Assembly (NCBI RefSeq): GCF_002847285.1
Contig: NZ_CP025407.1
Coordinates: forward strand, 6,575,001-6,639,000
DNA from: Streptomyces sp. CMB-StM0423
GTDB lineage: Bacteria > Actinomycetota > Actinomycetes > Streptomycetales > Streptomycetaceae
DNA: 64,000 nucleotides
Reading direction: 5' to 3'
This document shows positions 1-9,587 of the stretch, piece after piece. Every line of letters begins with the position of its first letter. Position 1 is the first letter of the stretch. The notes beneath the pieces were generated by a model. That model was not told the origin of the DNA. It worked only from the letters and a program-made list of their open reading frames with translations, and ran no database searches. The translations under genes were made by a program, and so were the position numbers.

Positions 1-156
1 CAAGAGAGTCACAGCATTGCCTGCACCTCTGCCCCCTCGACCCGGGGCGGCTTAGAGTCACGCCCAGTCACCGCGCAGCAGGTCACCTTCCGACACCTGC
101 CGCGTGCACCGGCCCACTCTGCGCAGTCGAGGCCGCGCCAGGGGAAAGGACAGATC

Positions 157-1398
157 GTGCGTCACCGTTCCTTGCTCATACTCACCACTGCGGTCACCGC
201 AGGGGCTCTCACGCTGTCTGCTTGCGGTTCCCGCGACGACGACAGCGAAGACGGGGGCGGTGGCGACGGAACGACCGTCGTTATCGGCCTCGACGCGCCG
301 CTGACGGGTGACCTCTCCGCCCTGGGCATCGGCATCCAGAACTCCGCCGAGCTCGCCGTGAAGACGGCCAACGAGAACGAGGAGGTCAAGGGCGTCACGT
401 TCGAGCTCGAGCCCCTCGACGACGTCGCGCAGGCCCAGCAGGGCCAGCAGAACGCCACCAAGCTCGTCGGCAACGAGGACGTCATGGGCGTCGTCGGCCC
501 GCTCAACTCCGACGTCGGCCAGTCCATGCAGAAGGTCTTCGCCGACGCCGACCTGGCCCAGGTCTCGCCCGCCAACACCAACCCCGCCCTGACCCAGGGC
601 GAGGAGTGGCAGTCCGGCAACAAGACGCGGCCGTTCGACACGTACTTCCGCGTGTCCACCACCGACGCGATCCAGGGCCCGTACGCGGCGCAGTACCTCT
701 TCAACGAGGAGAAGCTGAAGAAGGTCTTCGTCATCGACGACAAGAAGACCTACGGCGCCGGCCTCGCCGGCACCTTCGCCGACGAGTTCGAGAAGCTCGG
801 CGGCAAGGTCGTCGGGACCGACCACGTCAACCCCGACGACAAGGACTTCGCGGCCATCGCCACGAAGGTCAAGAACTCCGGCGCCGACTTCGTCTACTAC
901 GGCGGCGAGTACCCGGCCGGCGCCCCGCTGGCCGCCCAGGTCAAGAAGGCCGGGGCCAAGATCCCGACCGTCGGCGGCGACGCGCTGTTCAGCGCCGAGT
1001 ACGTGGCCCTGGCCAAGGAGAACGCCGAGGGCGACATGGCCAGCTCCGTCGGCGCCCCGCTGACCGAGCTGGACACCGCCAAGGAGTTCATCAAGAACTA
1101 CGAGGCGGCCGGCTACGAGGACGCCTTCGAGGCGTACGGCGGCTACTCCTACGACTCCGCCTGGGCCATCATCCAGGCCGTGAAGACCGTCGTCGAGGAC
1201 AACGACGGCGAGCTGCCCGGTGACGCGGACGAGGCCCGCAAGGCCATCACCGAGGCCATGAACGACGTTTCCTTCGAGGGCGTGACCGGCAGCGTCGGCT
1301 TCGACGAGTTCGGCGACACCACGAACAAGCAACTGTCGCTGTACCAGGTCAAGGACGGCGAGCACGTGCCGCTGACCAGCGGCGAGTTCGAAGGCTGA
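157..1398 (+). CDS. livK: Branched-chain amino acid ABC transporter substrate-binding lipoprotein
   Basis: This is the extracytoplasmic receptor of a LIV-type importer, expected to bind Leu/Ile/Val-like ligands and deliver them to LivHM. The 413-residue product starts with a lipoprotein signal peptide whose lipobox LSAC places the lipidated Cys at residue 23, followed by an acidic linker. The mature part is a type 1 periplasmic-binding fold with typical text such as GLDAPLTGDLS and GVVGPLNSDV. The GTG start at 157 is preceded by a purine-rich ribosome site (ggggaaagga, 141-150). It is first in the livKHMGF operon and is followed by a strong hairpin before livH, which probably keeps receptor levels above permease levels. 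The family is clear; exact ligand preference cannot be read from sequence. Confidence 0.93.
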   Translation: MRHRSLLILTTAVTAGALTLSACGSRDDDSEDGGGGDGTTVVIGLDAPLTGDLSALGIGIQNSAELAVKTANENEEVKGVTFELEPLDDVAQAQQGQQNATKLVGNEDVMGVVGPLNSDVGQSMQKVFADADLAQVSPANTNPALTQGEEWQSGNKTRPFDTYFRVSTTDAIQGPYAAQYLFNEEKLKKVFVIDDKKTYGAGLAGTFADEFEKLGGKVVGTDHVNPDDKDFAAIATKVKNSGADFVYYGGEYPAGAPLAAQVKKAGAKIPTVGGDALFSAEYVALAKENAEGDMASSVGAPLTELDTAKEFIKNYEAAGYEDAFEAYGGYSYDSAWAIIQAVKTVVEDNDGELPGDADEARKAITEAMNDVSFEGVTGSVGFDEFGDTTNKQLSLYQVKDGEHVPLTSGEFEG

Positions 1399-1442
1399 CA
1401 GGGGCGACCACCACCGCCCATTGATCACACAGACCGCAAGCG

Positions 1443-1473
1443 GCGCGGGGGGCGCACACAGCGCCCCCCGCGC
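1443..1473 (+). terminator. Intercistronic hairpin between livK and livH (attenuator)
   Basis: A perfect 13-bp G/C stem (1443-1455 with 1461-1473) closes a 5-nt loop in the livK-livH gap, with no T tract. Because the downstream liv genes share the strand and lack an obvious own promoter, it most likely acts as a partial terminator or mRNA stabiliser for livK. Confidence 0.7.
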
Positions 1474-1506
1474 GGCCATATCTGACACCCACTCGGAGGC
1501 CCAGCG

Positions 1507-2436
1507 GTGAACGATCTGCCGCAGCAACTTGCCAACGGCCTGCTACTCGGCGCCTTGTACGGGCTCATAGCCATCGGCTACACGATGGTGTACGGCATCG
1601 TCCAGCTCATCAACTTCGCCCACGGCGAGATATTCATGATCGGCGGCTTCGGCGCCCTGACGATGTGGCTGTGGATGCCGAACGGCACCAGCCTGCTCGT
1701 CGCCCTGCCGCTGATGATCCTCATGGCCGTCATCTGCTCCGTGCTCGTCGGCGTCGGCGCGGAACGCTTCGCCTACCGCCCCTTGCGCGGCGCACCCCGC
1801 CTCGCCCCTCTTATCACCGCGATCGGCCTGTCCATCGCCCTCCAGCAGGCCATCTGGGCCTGGTACCCCGAAGCCACGAAGTCGCGGCCCTTCCCCGAGT
1901 TCTCCGGCCCGCGCATCGACTTCGGCGCGTTCACCATCGAACGCGGCGAGCTCTACCTGCTCATCGCCGCCCCCGTGTGCATGATCGCCCTCGGCTTCTT
2001 CGTCTCCAAGACCCGCACCGGCCGCGCCATGCAGGCCACGTCGCAGGACCCGGACACGGCCAAGCTCATGGGCATCAACACCGACCGCATCATCGTCATG
2101 GCCTTCGCCATCGGCGCCGCCTTCGCGGCCATCGCGGCCATCGCCCACGGCCTCCGCTACGGCGAGGTCAACTTCAAGATGGGCTTCATCGCCGGCCTCA
2201 AGGCATTCACCGCCGCCGTCCTCGGCGGCATCGGCAACATCTACGGCGCCATGATCGGCGGCGTAGTCCTCGGGCTCTCCGAGGCCATGGCCACCGCCTA
2301 CATCGCCGACATCCCCGGCATGGAGCAGCTCGGCGGCGGTGCGTGGAAGGACGTCTGGGCGTTCGTCCTGCTCATTCTCGTACTGCTCTTGCGGCCCCAG
2401 GGCCTCTTGGGCGAACGCGTCGCGGATCGGGCGTGA
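1507..2436 (+). CDS. livH: Branched-chain amino acid ABC transporter permease LivH
   Basis: LivH is one of two inner-membrane channel subunits of the LIV importer. The 309-residue protein is strongly hydrophobic with about eight membrane segments. It opens with the family-typical GLLLGALYGLIAIGYTMVYG and INFAHGEI, and its cytoplasmic loop (MQATSQDPDTAKLMGI) is the usual ATPase contact region. The GTG start has a GGAGG ribosome site at 1495-1499, about 7 nt upstream. Its TGA stop lies inside a GTGA overlap with a possible livM start, which points to translational coupling. Length matches the family. Confidence 0.93.
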   Translation: MNDLPQQLANGLLLGALYGLIAIGYTMVYGIVQLINFAHGEIFMIGGFGALTMWLWMPNGTSLLVALPLMILMAVICSVLVGVGAERFAYRPLRGAPRLAPLITAIGLSIALQQAIWAWYPEATKSRPFPEFSGPRIDFGAFTIERGELYLLIAAPVCMIALGFFVSKTRTGRAMQATSQDPDTAKLMGINTDRIIVMAFAIGAAFAAIAAIAHGLRYGEVNFKMGFIAGLKAFTAAVLGGIGNIYGAMIGGVVLGLSEAMATAYIADIPGMEQLGGGAWKDVWAFVLLILVLLLRPQGLLGERVADRA

Positions 2437-2441
2437 TAGCG

Positions 2442-4229
2442 ATGACCACCCTGGAGAAGAACACCCCATCCGCCGCGGGCGGCGCGCTGCCCCTGCCGCC
2501 GGGCCCCGCCCGGCTGCTCGCCTACGCCGGCGCCTTCGGCACCTTCGTCTCGACCTTCCTCTCGTGGACCTACACGGAGGAGTTCCCGGGCAACCTCACC
2601 GTCTACGGCTACCCCGGCGGGCTGCAGCTCCTGACGCTCACCGGCGCCCTGCTCACCCTGCTGTTCCTGCTCTCCGGCAGCGGCCTGCGCGGACTGCGCT
2701 GGCTCACCCCCGGCGGCGCCAACAGCGCGGTACGGCTGCTCGCGCTCGGCACCCTCGGTGTCACCGGCTACACCTTCGGCGCCATCGTCAAGAACCTCGG
2801 CGGCCTGATCAACGTCGACCCCGGCGGCTACGTCGCCGTCGCGATGGCCCTGATCGCCGTCATCGGCACGCTCGGGCTGCCGTCGGACGTCCCCGTGGAC
2901 GCCGAGGACCCGCCCGCCAACCCCTGGGCGCAACTGGTGCACTCGCTGAAGGCGCCGGTCCCGGGGCGGGTGCGGGACCTGCCGGGCTGGGTGGAGATCG
3001 TCATCATCTCCGCCGCCTTCGCCCTCGGCCTGTACGTCTTCACGTTCGGCATCGACACCGACTACGCCGAACTCTTCATCGGCTACATGGTGCTCGTCTC
3101 CTTCGCGTTCCCCGCCGTGGGCCGCGCGGGCCTCACCCGGCAACTGGGCCAGCTCACCGCCAAGCACCGGAACGTGACCGTGACCGCGGCCTTCGTCGCC
3201 GCGTTCGCCTTCCCGTTCACCCAGAGCAACGACGCCTACGCCAGCATCGGCACCAACATCCTCATCTTCGCCACCGTGGCGCTCGGCCTCAACGTCGTCG
3301 TCGGCCTGGCGGGCCTGCTCGACCTCGGCTACGTCGCCTTCCTCGGCGTCGGCGCGTACACCGCCGCCCTGGTCTCCGGCGCACCCACCTCCAGCATCGG
3401 GGTCACCTTCCCGTTCTGGGCGGCCGTGCTCACCGGCGCCGCGGCGTCGCTCGTCTTCGGCGTGCTCATCGGCGCCCCGACCCTGCGGCTGCGCGGCGAC
3501 TACCTCGCCATCGTCACCCTCGGGTTCGGCGAGATCTTCCGCATCGGCGTGCAGAACCTCGACGGCGACTCCGGGCCCGACGTCACCAACGGCCCCAACG
3601 GCATCCCGAACATCCCGGAGCTGGAGATCTTCGGCTTCAACCTCGGCGAGGAGCACACCATCCTCGGCCAGGAGCTGGGCAGGTTCTCCAACTACTTCCT
3701 GCTCATGCTGCTGTTCACCGTCGTGATCGTCACGATCTTCCGGCGCGCGGACCAGTCGCGCATCGGCCGTGCCTGGGTCGCCATCCGCGAGGACGAGACC
3801 GCCGCCCGCGCCATGGGCATCAACGCCTTCCGGCTCAAGCTCCTCGCGTTCGCGCTCGGCGCCACCCTGGCCGGCATGGCGGGCACCGTACAGGCGCACG
3901 TGACGTACACCGTCACGCCGACCCAGTACAAGTTCGTCGAAGCCGTGCCGCCGAACTCCGCGTTCCTGCTGGCGGCCGTCATCCTCGGCGGCATGGGCAC
4001 CGTCAGCGGCCCGCTCATCGGCGCATCGCTGCTCTACCTGATCCCCGCCAAGCTGCAGTTCGTCCAGGAATACCAACTGCTGCTCTTCGGCGTGGCGCTG
4101 GTCCTCCTCATGCGCTTCCGTCCGGAAGGACTCATCGCCGACCGCCGGAAGCAGCTCGAGTTCCACGACACCGGGCAGTTGGACGTGCCCAAGGAAGATA
4201 CCGACCTCGGCAAGAAGGTGGGGGTGTGA
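2442..4229 (+). CDS. livM: Branched-chain amino acid ABC transporter permease LivM with long N-terminal extension
   Basis: LivM is the second permease subunit. The protein is about 595 residues, much longer than the roughly 300-400 of ordinary LivM. The first ~230 residues form an extra hydrophobic region with several predicted membrane spans. The canonical LivM core starts near residue 250, with ALGLNVVVGLAGLLDLGYVAF and later the coupling loop WVAIREDETAARAMGI. ATG 2442 is used here; GTG 2433, which overlaps the livH stop as GTGA, is an equally credible start adding three residues. The end overlaps the alternative GTG start of livG. The extension has no recognised function; similar long LivM proteins are, as I recall, common in Streptomyces. 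Confidence 0.88.
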   Translation: MTTLEKNTPSAAGGALPLPPGPARLLAYAGAFGTFVSTFLSWTYTEEFPGNLTVYGYPGGLQLLTLTGALLTLLFLLSGSGLRGLRWLTPGGANSAVRLLALGTLGVTGYTFGAIVKNLGGLINVDPGGYVAVAMALIAVIGTLGLPSDVPVDAEDPPANPWAQLVHSLKAPVPGRVRDLPGWVEIVIISAAFALGLYVFTFGIDTDYAELFIGYMVLVSFAFPAVGRAGLTRQLGQLTAKHRNVTVTAAFVAAFAFPFTQSNDAYASIGTNILIFATVALGLNVVVGLAGLLDLGYVAFLGVGAYTAALVSGAPTSSIGVTFPFWAAVLTGAAASLVFGVLIGAPTLRLRGDYLAIVTLGFGEIFRIGVQNLDGDSGPDVTNGPNGIPNIPELEIFGFNLGEEHTILGQELGRFSNYFLLMLLFTVVIVTIFRRADQSRIGRAWVAIREDETAARAMGINAFRLKLLAFALGATLAGMAGTVQAHVTYTVTPTQYKFVEAVPPNSAFLLAAVILGGMGTVSGPLIGASLLYLIPAKLQFVQEYQLLLFGVALVLLMRFRPEGLIADRRKQLEFHDTGQLDVPKEDTDLGKKVGV

Positions 4230-4234
4230 CACAG

Positions 4235-5139
<905 letters not shown>

Positions 5140-5143
<4 letters not shown>

Positions 5144-5856
5144 CCGCGCTACTGCAGGTCGACGACCTGAAGGTCGCCTACGGCAAGATCGAAGCCGTCA
5201 AGGGCATCTCGTTCAGCGTCCAGAGCGGCGAGGTCGTCACCCTCATCGGCACCAACGGCGCCGGCAAGACCACGACCCTGCGCACCCTCTCCGGACTGCT
5301 GAAGCCCTCCGGCGGCAAGATCTTCTTCGACGGCACGCCGCTCAACGGCGTCGGCGCCCACAAGATCGTCGCCATGGGCCTCGCCCACTCCCCGGAGGGC
5401 CGCCGGCTCTTCCCCCGCCTCACCATCACCGAGAACCTCCAACTCGGCGCCTTCCTCCGGAAGGACGCGGCGGGCATCGAGCAGGACATCAAGATGTGCT
5501 ACGAGCTGTTCCCCATCCTCGGCGAACGGCGCAAGCAGGCAGCCGGCACCCTGTCCGGCGGCGAGCAGCAGATGCTCGCCATGGGCAGGGCCCTGATGTC
5601 CCGGCCCAAGCTGCTCATGCTCGACGAGCCCTCCATGGGCCTCTCGCCGATCATGATGCAGAAGATCATGGAGACGATCCGGGAGCTGAAGGCCCAGGGC
5701 ACCACCATCCTGCTCGTCGAGCAGAACGCCCAGGCCGCGCTCTCCATCGCCGACCACGGTCACGTGATGGAGGTCGGCAAGGTCGTCCTGTCGGGCACCG
5801 GAGAGGAACTGCTGCACGACGAGTCCGTGCGCAAGGCGTACCTCGGCGAAGACTGA
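5140..5856 (+). CDS. livF: Branched-chain amino acid ABC transporter ATP-binding protein LivF
   Basis: LivF is the second ATPase of the LIV importer and forms a heterodimer with LivG. The 238-residue protein carries Walker A GTNGAGKTT (about 37-45), signature LSGGEQQMLAMGRAL, Walker B LLMLDEPSMGLSP and the switch His region LLVEQNAQAAL. The GTG start at 5140 overlaps the livG TGA (GTGA) and has a strong AAGGAGGG site at 5126-5133, so translation is coupled. It is the last gene of the operon and is followed by a clear terminator. Confidence 0.93.
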
Positions 5857-5874
5857 GCACCCACCGCACAGCCA

Positions 5875-5913
5875 GAGCGGCCCGCGCCCCGGGGAGGGGG
5901 GCACGGGCCGCTC
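5875..5913. terminator. Terminator between livF and the ANTAR regulator
   Basis: A perfect 10-bp outer stem (5875-5884 with 5904-5913) encloses a second C-run/G-run pairing. It lies between convergent genes, so it may serve both strands. Confidence 0.75.
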
Positions 5914-5964
5914 GCGCACGTTCGCGGCGCGGGTCGCACGGAAGCCCCGCAGCGGCTCCGCGGA

Positions 5965-6639
5965 CTAACCCTGCTTCTTCTTGGCCTTCTTCTCCGCGTC
6001 GTCCTCGATCACGGCCTCGGCCACCTGCTGCATCGACAGCCGGCGGTCCATCGACGTCTTCTGGATCCACCGGAACGCCGCCGGCTCCGACAGCCCGTAC
6101 TCGGTCTGCAGGATGCTCTTCGCCCGGTCCACCAGCTTCCGCGTCTCCAGCCGCTGCGTGAGGTCGACGACCTCCTTCTCCAGCGTCTTCAGCTCCGTGT
6201 AGCGCGAGACGGCCATCTCGATGGCCGGCACCACGTCACCCTTGCTGAACGGCTTCACCAGATACGCCATGGCGCCCGCGTCCCGCGCCCGCTCCACCAG
6301 CTCGCGCTGGGAGAACGCGGTGAGCATGAGCACCGGCGCGATGGAGTCGGCGGCGATCCGCTCGGCGGCGGAGATCCCGTCGAGCACGGGCATCTTCACA
6401 TCCAGGATCACCAGATCCGGCTGCATCTCCCGCGCCAACTGCACCGCGGTCTCCCCGTCCCCCGCCTCCCCGACGACGGTGTACCCCTCCTCCTCCAGCA
6501 TCTCCTTCAGATCGAGCCGGATGAGGGCCTCGTCCTCCGCGATGACGACCCGCGTGGTCAGCGGCGGCACGTGCTCGTCGCCTCCGGCGCTGGCGGCGGC
6601 GATGTCCTCCGGGGTTTCGGGGGTCTCGGGGGCGCTCAC
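5965..6639 (-). CDS. ANTAR-domain response regulator
   Basis: This is a two-component receiver fused to an RNA-binding ANTAR domain, a class that typically acts by transcription antitermination. The receiver (about residues 28-145) has the acidic pocket AEDEA, the phosphoacceptor Asp80 in LVILDVKMP and Lys129 in YLVKPFS. The ANTAR part (about 150-213) shows the conserved pattern around RKLVDRAKSILQ and GLSEPAAFRWIQ. The tail is Lys-rich. GTG 6639 is chosen because GAGGAG lies just upstream on the minus strand; a longer in-frame extension would run through the tRNA gene and is rejected. The 224-residue size fits PdtaR-like actinobacterial regulators. No partner kinase is adjacent. Confidence 0.9.
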   Translation of the reverse strand: MSAPETPETPEDIAAASAGGDEHVPPLTTRVVIAEDEALIRLDLKEMLEEEGYTVVGEAGDGETAVQLAREMQPDLVILDVKMPVLDGISAAERIAADSIAPVLMLTAFSQRELVERARDAGAMAYLVKPFSKGDVVPAIEMAVSRYTELKTLEKEVVDLTQRLETRKLVDRAKSILQTEYGLSEPAAFRWIQKTSMDRRLSMQQVAEAVIEDDAEKKAKKKQG

Positions 6640-6745
6640 GGTGCTCCTCGGGGTATTGCCTGGCTGCGATAGGGGGGCACCCACGAGGGTACCGACCCCG
6701 CGGGGAGCGGTGAGTACGCGGTAGGCTTGGGCCCGCACAGAGCGA

Positions 6746-6827
6746 GCCCGGTTGGTGGAACTGGTACACACGCGGCTCTCAAACAGCCGTGCCTTCGGGC
6801 TTGTGGGTTCGAATCCCACACCGGGCA
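6746..6827 (+). tRNA. tRNA-Leu (anticodon CAA)
   Basis: Acceptor arms GCCCGGT (6746-6752) and ACCGGGC (6820-6826) pair perfectly, followed by discriminator A6827. The anticodon stem CGGCT/AGCCG holds loop CTCAAAC, giving anticodon CAA for the UUG codon. A long variable arm and a T-loop GTTCGAATC make it a class II tRNA. CCA is not encoded. Confidence 0.96.
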
Positions 6828-6911
6828 CTTCTCGCTCGACCGGAGTGCATCATTCTCGTGAATTCCGGCGATGCACCGGTGCGGCCGCGTTCGGTCGCGC
6901 ACAGTCGTTCT

Positions 6912-7700
6912 ATGCACACGCACGGCACGGATGTACGTGATCGGGCACTCGCCCTGCTGCACACAGGCGCGCGGAACGCCGACGTCGCCCGAAACCTCGG
7001 CATCCCCGTAGGGACCGTTGGCTACTGGCTCCACCGGGACCGGGCCAGGCGCGGGACGTTACCCGGTACGCCGGACCGGCCGTGTCCGCGCTGCGACGGC
7101 CGGCCGCTGGACGACACGGCCTACGCCTACCTCCTGGGCCTCTACCTGGGCGACGGCCACATCGTCCGGTACTCCGGACACCGGGTTCCCAGCCTCGTGA
7201 TCACCTGTGCCGACGCGTGGCCCGGCCTGATGCGCGACTGCCGCCGTGCGATGAGCGCCGTCTTCCCGCACAACAAGGTCTGCTCGGTCGCACGGACGGG
7301 CTGCCACAACGTGAAGGTCTACTCCCGGCATCTGCCATGCCTGTTCCCCCAGCACGGCCCCGGCAAGAAGCACAAGCGCCGGATCGCGGCCGAGCCATGG
7401 CAGCAGGAGATCCTCGACCGGCGTCCCTGGCCCTTCATCCGCGGGCTTATCCACTCGGACGGGTGCCGGATCACGAACTGGACGACCCGTCTCGTCGCCG
7501 GCAGGCGCAAGCGGTACGAGTACCCGCGCTACTTCTTCAGCAACAAGTCCGACGACATCCGCAAGCTGTTCACCGACGCCCTCGACCGGGTCGGTGTCGA
7601 GTGGTCGACCCTCGCCCGCGGCTCCGATCCGTTCAACGTCTCCGTCGCCAGGCGTGCTTCCGTCGCGCTCATGGACGCGCACGTCGGGCCGAAGTACTGA
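6912..7700 (+). CDS. Free-standing HTH / double LAGLIDADG-motif protein (homing-endonuclease-like)
   Basis: The 262-residue protein begins with a helix-turn-helix of the recombinase/Hin type (about 8-42: DVARNLGIPVGTVGYWLHRD), then a CPRC knuckle (58-61). It has two LAGLIDADG-like helices: YLLGLYLGDG (73-82) with Asp81 and FIRGLIHSDG (175-184) with Asp183. That layout matches a monomeric LAGLIDADG endonuclease fold, although related actinobacterial proteins are often labelled only as transcriptional regulators. It begins 84 nt after tRNA-Leu on the same strand and is not inside an intron or intein. No good ribosome site precedes ATG 6912, so the start is the least certain point. Nuclease activity is an inference from motifs. 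Confidence 0.8.
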   Translation: MHTHGTDVRDRALALLHTGARNADVARNLGIPVGTVGYWLHRDRARRGTLPGTPDRPCPRCDGRPLDDTAYAYLLGLYLGDGHIVRYSGHRVPSLVITCADAWPGLMRDCRRAMSAVFPHNKVCSVARTGCHNVKVYSRHLPCLFPQHGPGKKHKRRIAAEPWQQEILDRRPWPFIRGLIHSDGCRITNWTTRLVAGRRKRYEYPRYFFSNKSDDIRKLFTDALDRVGVEWSTLARGSDPFNVSVARRASVALMDAHVGPKY

Positions 7701-7866
7701 CCCCACCCCTATCTCTGCCTCGCCGGTGTCCTAGGGGTATCCGCGGGGTGTGCGGGTGCGGTCACCGTTCATCCACAGGCGGTAGAACGCGGCATCAACT
7801 TGACGTATGGTCGCGAGCATTGCTGTGCGGGGGAGCCTGCAGACCTACGGAGGGGACGGGTAGGCG

Positions 7867-9543
7867 ATGTCTGCGCCGACGCGACGACGACTGCGCAAGG
7901 GTGCGATGACCGCGGCGGTGGCCGCCGCCGCGATGGCGGCGCTCACGGCCTCACAGGCGCCGGGGCTCTCCGCGGGGCCCGACGCCCCCGGGAAGAGCGC
8001 CCCTGACCAGGCGCCCGGCGGCGGGGAGGACTCGATCACGGGTGGCTCCCCTTATTACACCGACCTGCCGCCGCTGGAGAGCGCCAACCCCTCGCCCGGT
8101 GACGAACTGGAGGACGAGGCCGACGACTCCGGCATCCCGGCGACCGTTCTCGACGCGTACAAGCAGGCCGAGAGCCGGCTCGCGAGCACGAATCCCGGGT
8201 GCAACCTGGAGTGGGAGCTGCTGGCGGCCATAGGCCGGGTCGAGTCGGGGCACGCGCGCGGCGGTGACGTGACCGCGGACGGTACGACCCGGAATCCGAT
8301 CCTCGGCCCCGTGCTGAACGGCAACGGCTTCGCCAACATCACGGACACCGACGGCGGCGAGTACGACGGGGACACCACCCACGACCGTGCCGTCGGCCCC
8401 ATGCAGTTCATCCCCTCGACCTGGGCCACCTGGGGCAGCGACGGCAACGACGACGGCGAGCGGAATCCGGAAAACGTCTACGACGCGGCCCTGGCCGCCG
8501 GGCGCTATCTGTGCGCGGGCGGGCGTGATCTGTCCTCGCAGGCCGACCTGGAAGCCGCCATCCTCGGGTACAACCAGTCGGAGTCGTATCTCCGTACTGT
8601 TCTGACCTGGTACGACTTCTACAAGGAGGGCGGCGCCGACTCGGTGCCGGACGGCAGCGGCGCCGACCCGGGCGACCGCAGCGACGGCATCAACACGCCG
8701 ACCCCCTCGCCGAGCCCGCCGGGAAGCGACCGGCCGGGCAAGGGCGGCGGCAGCGGCGACGACGGCAAGGGCGGCAGCAAGGACGAGGGCAAGGGCGGCA
8801 ACAGCCCCAGCCCCGGCCCCACCGAACCGCCGCCGTCCGGCGGGGGCGAGGACCCCGACGACCCGTCGCCGGCACCGACCATCGCGGATCTGCGCGTGGC
8901 GAGCCCGCAGTCGTCCACCGCGTACACCGGCGCCGACTTCGCCGAGCGCCCGAAGGTGCGGGGCGTGACCTCGCGCGGCACCGGCGTGTCCGGCAAGACG
9001 GTGACGTTCACCATCAGCGGCCAGACCGGCGCCGTCTTCGCCGGTGGCGGGAAGACCGCGTCCGTGACCACCAACAGCTCGGGTTACGCGACGGCGCCCG
9101 TGGTCGAGGCGGGCAAGTTGACCGGGGACTTCACGATCCGCGCCACGGCGGGCAGCGGCGTGAGCCCGGTGGACTTCGCCGCCGAGGTGGAGGCGTCGTA
9201 CGGGCTGGCCCGGGTCGGTGACGCGGCGCTGACGGCGGCGGCGGGCGGTGAGTTCGGCACCGTCGAGGCCAAGGTGACGTACCGGGGCGGCCCGGCCGTG
9301 GAGGCGCCGGTGACGGCGGCGATGGTCACGGAGGCCGGCGAGCAGAACGACAAGGGCCCGTTCTTCAAGGACGCGGAGGGCAACCCGGTCCGCAAGCTGA
9401 ACCTGACCACGGACGGGAACGGCACGGTGAAGCTGCCGACGATTCAGGCGGGCGACGCGGCCGGGACGTACCTGCTGCGGCTGACGACGAGCGAGGGCGT
9501 GACACTGACGCTGGAGCTGACCGTCGAGCAGGGCGCCGCATAG
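7867..9543 (+). CDS. Secreted lytic transglycosylase with C-terminal Ig-like region
   Basis: This is a peptidoglycan-cleaving enzyme acting outside the membrane. An Arg/Lys start and hydrophobic stretch (about 11-33) form the signal or anchor. The SLT/MltB-like domain spans about 85-250 with probable catalytic Glu126 in AAIGRVESGHA, the motif GPMQFIPSTWATWG and YNQSESYLRTVL. Residues about 255-335 are a low-complexity Gly/Pro/Ser/Lys/Asp linker. About 336-558 form beta-rich, invasin/Big-like repeats that may bind wall or extend the enzyme. ATG 7867 follows a GGAGGGG site. The upstream gap has a TTGACG at 7800-7805 but no convincing -10. Confidence 0.87.
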   Translation: MSAPTRRRLRKGAMTAAVAAAAMAALTASQAPGLSAGPDAPGKSAPDQAPGGGEDSITGGSPYYTDLPPLESANPSPGDELEDEADDSGIPATVLDAYKQAESRLASTNPGCNLEWELLAAIGRVESGHARGGDVTADGTTRNPILGPVLNGNGFANITDTDGGEYDGDTTHDRAVGPMQFIPSTWATWGSDGNDDGERNPENVYDAALAAGRYLCAGGRDLSSQADLEAAILGYNQSESYLRTVLTWYDFYKEGGADSVPDGSGADPGDRSDGINTPTPSPSPPGSDRPGKGGGSGDDGKGGSKDEGKGGNSPSPGPTEPPPSGGGEDPDDPSPAPTIADLRVASPQSSTAYTGADFAERPKVRGVTSRGTGVSGKTVTFTISGQTGAVFAGGGKTASVTTNSSGYATAPVVEAGKLTGDFTIRATAGSGVSPVDFAAEVEASYGLARVGDAALTAAAGGEFGTVEAKVTYRGGPAVEAPVTAAMVTEAGEQNDKGPFFKDAEGNPVRKLNLTTDGNGTVKLPTIQAGDAAGTYLLRLTTSEGVTLTLELTVEQGAA

Positions 9544-9557
9544 GGCGAGCAGGGCGT

Positions 9558-9584
9558 GCGGGGCCGGCGGACCGCCGGCCCCGC
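9558..9584. terminator. Bidirectional terminator hairpin
   Basis: A 13-bp perfect inverted repeat (9558-9570 and 9572-9584) lies between the stops of the convergent transglycosylase and hrpB genes. Confidence 0.75.
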
Positions 9585-9587
9585 CGG

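Noticed and set aside
1..156. A defined promoter for the liv operon
   Set aside because: TAGAGT at 53-58 could be a -10 and AGAGTCAC occurs twice, but no convincing -35 is present; the evidence is too thin for a feature.
5965..6828. Longer ANTAR regulator starting upstream of 6639
   Set aside because: The extension would be translated through the tRNA-Leu region; GTG 6639 has a good GAGGAG ribosome site.
6746..7700. Integrative element attached at tRNA-Leu
   Set aside because: There is no integrase, no second copy of the tRNA 3' end was noticed, and the following genes are ordinary chromosomal genes.
7800..7866. GGGGGAGCC stretch before the lytic transglycosylase, reminiscent of a ydaO (c-di-AMP) riboswitch core
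   Set aside because: Only a short string matches; the surrounding helices and the usual length of that riboswitch are not visible in the available 160 bp.
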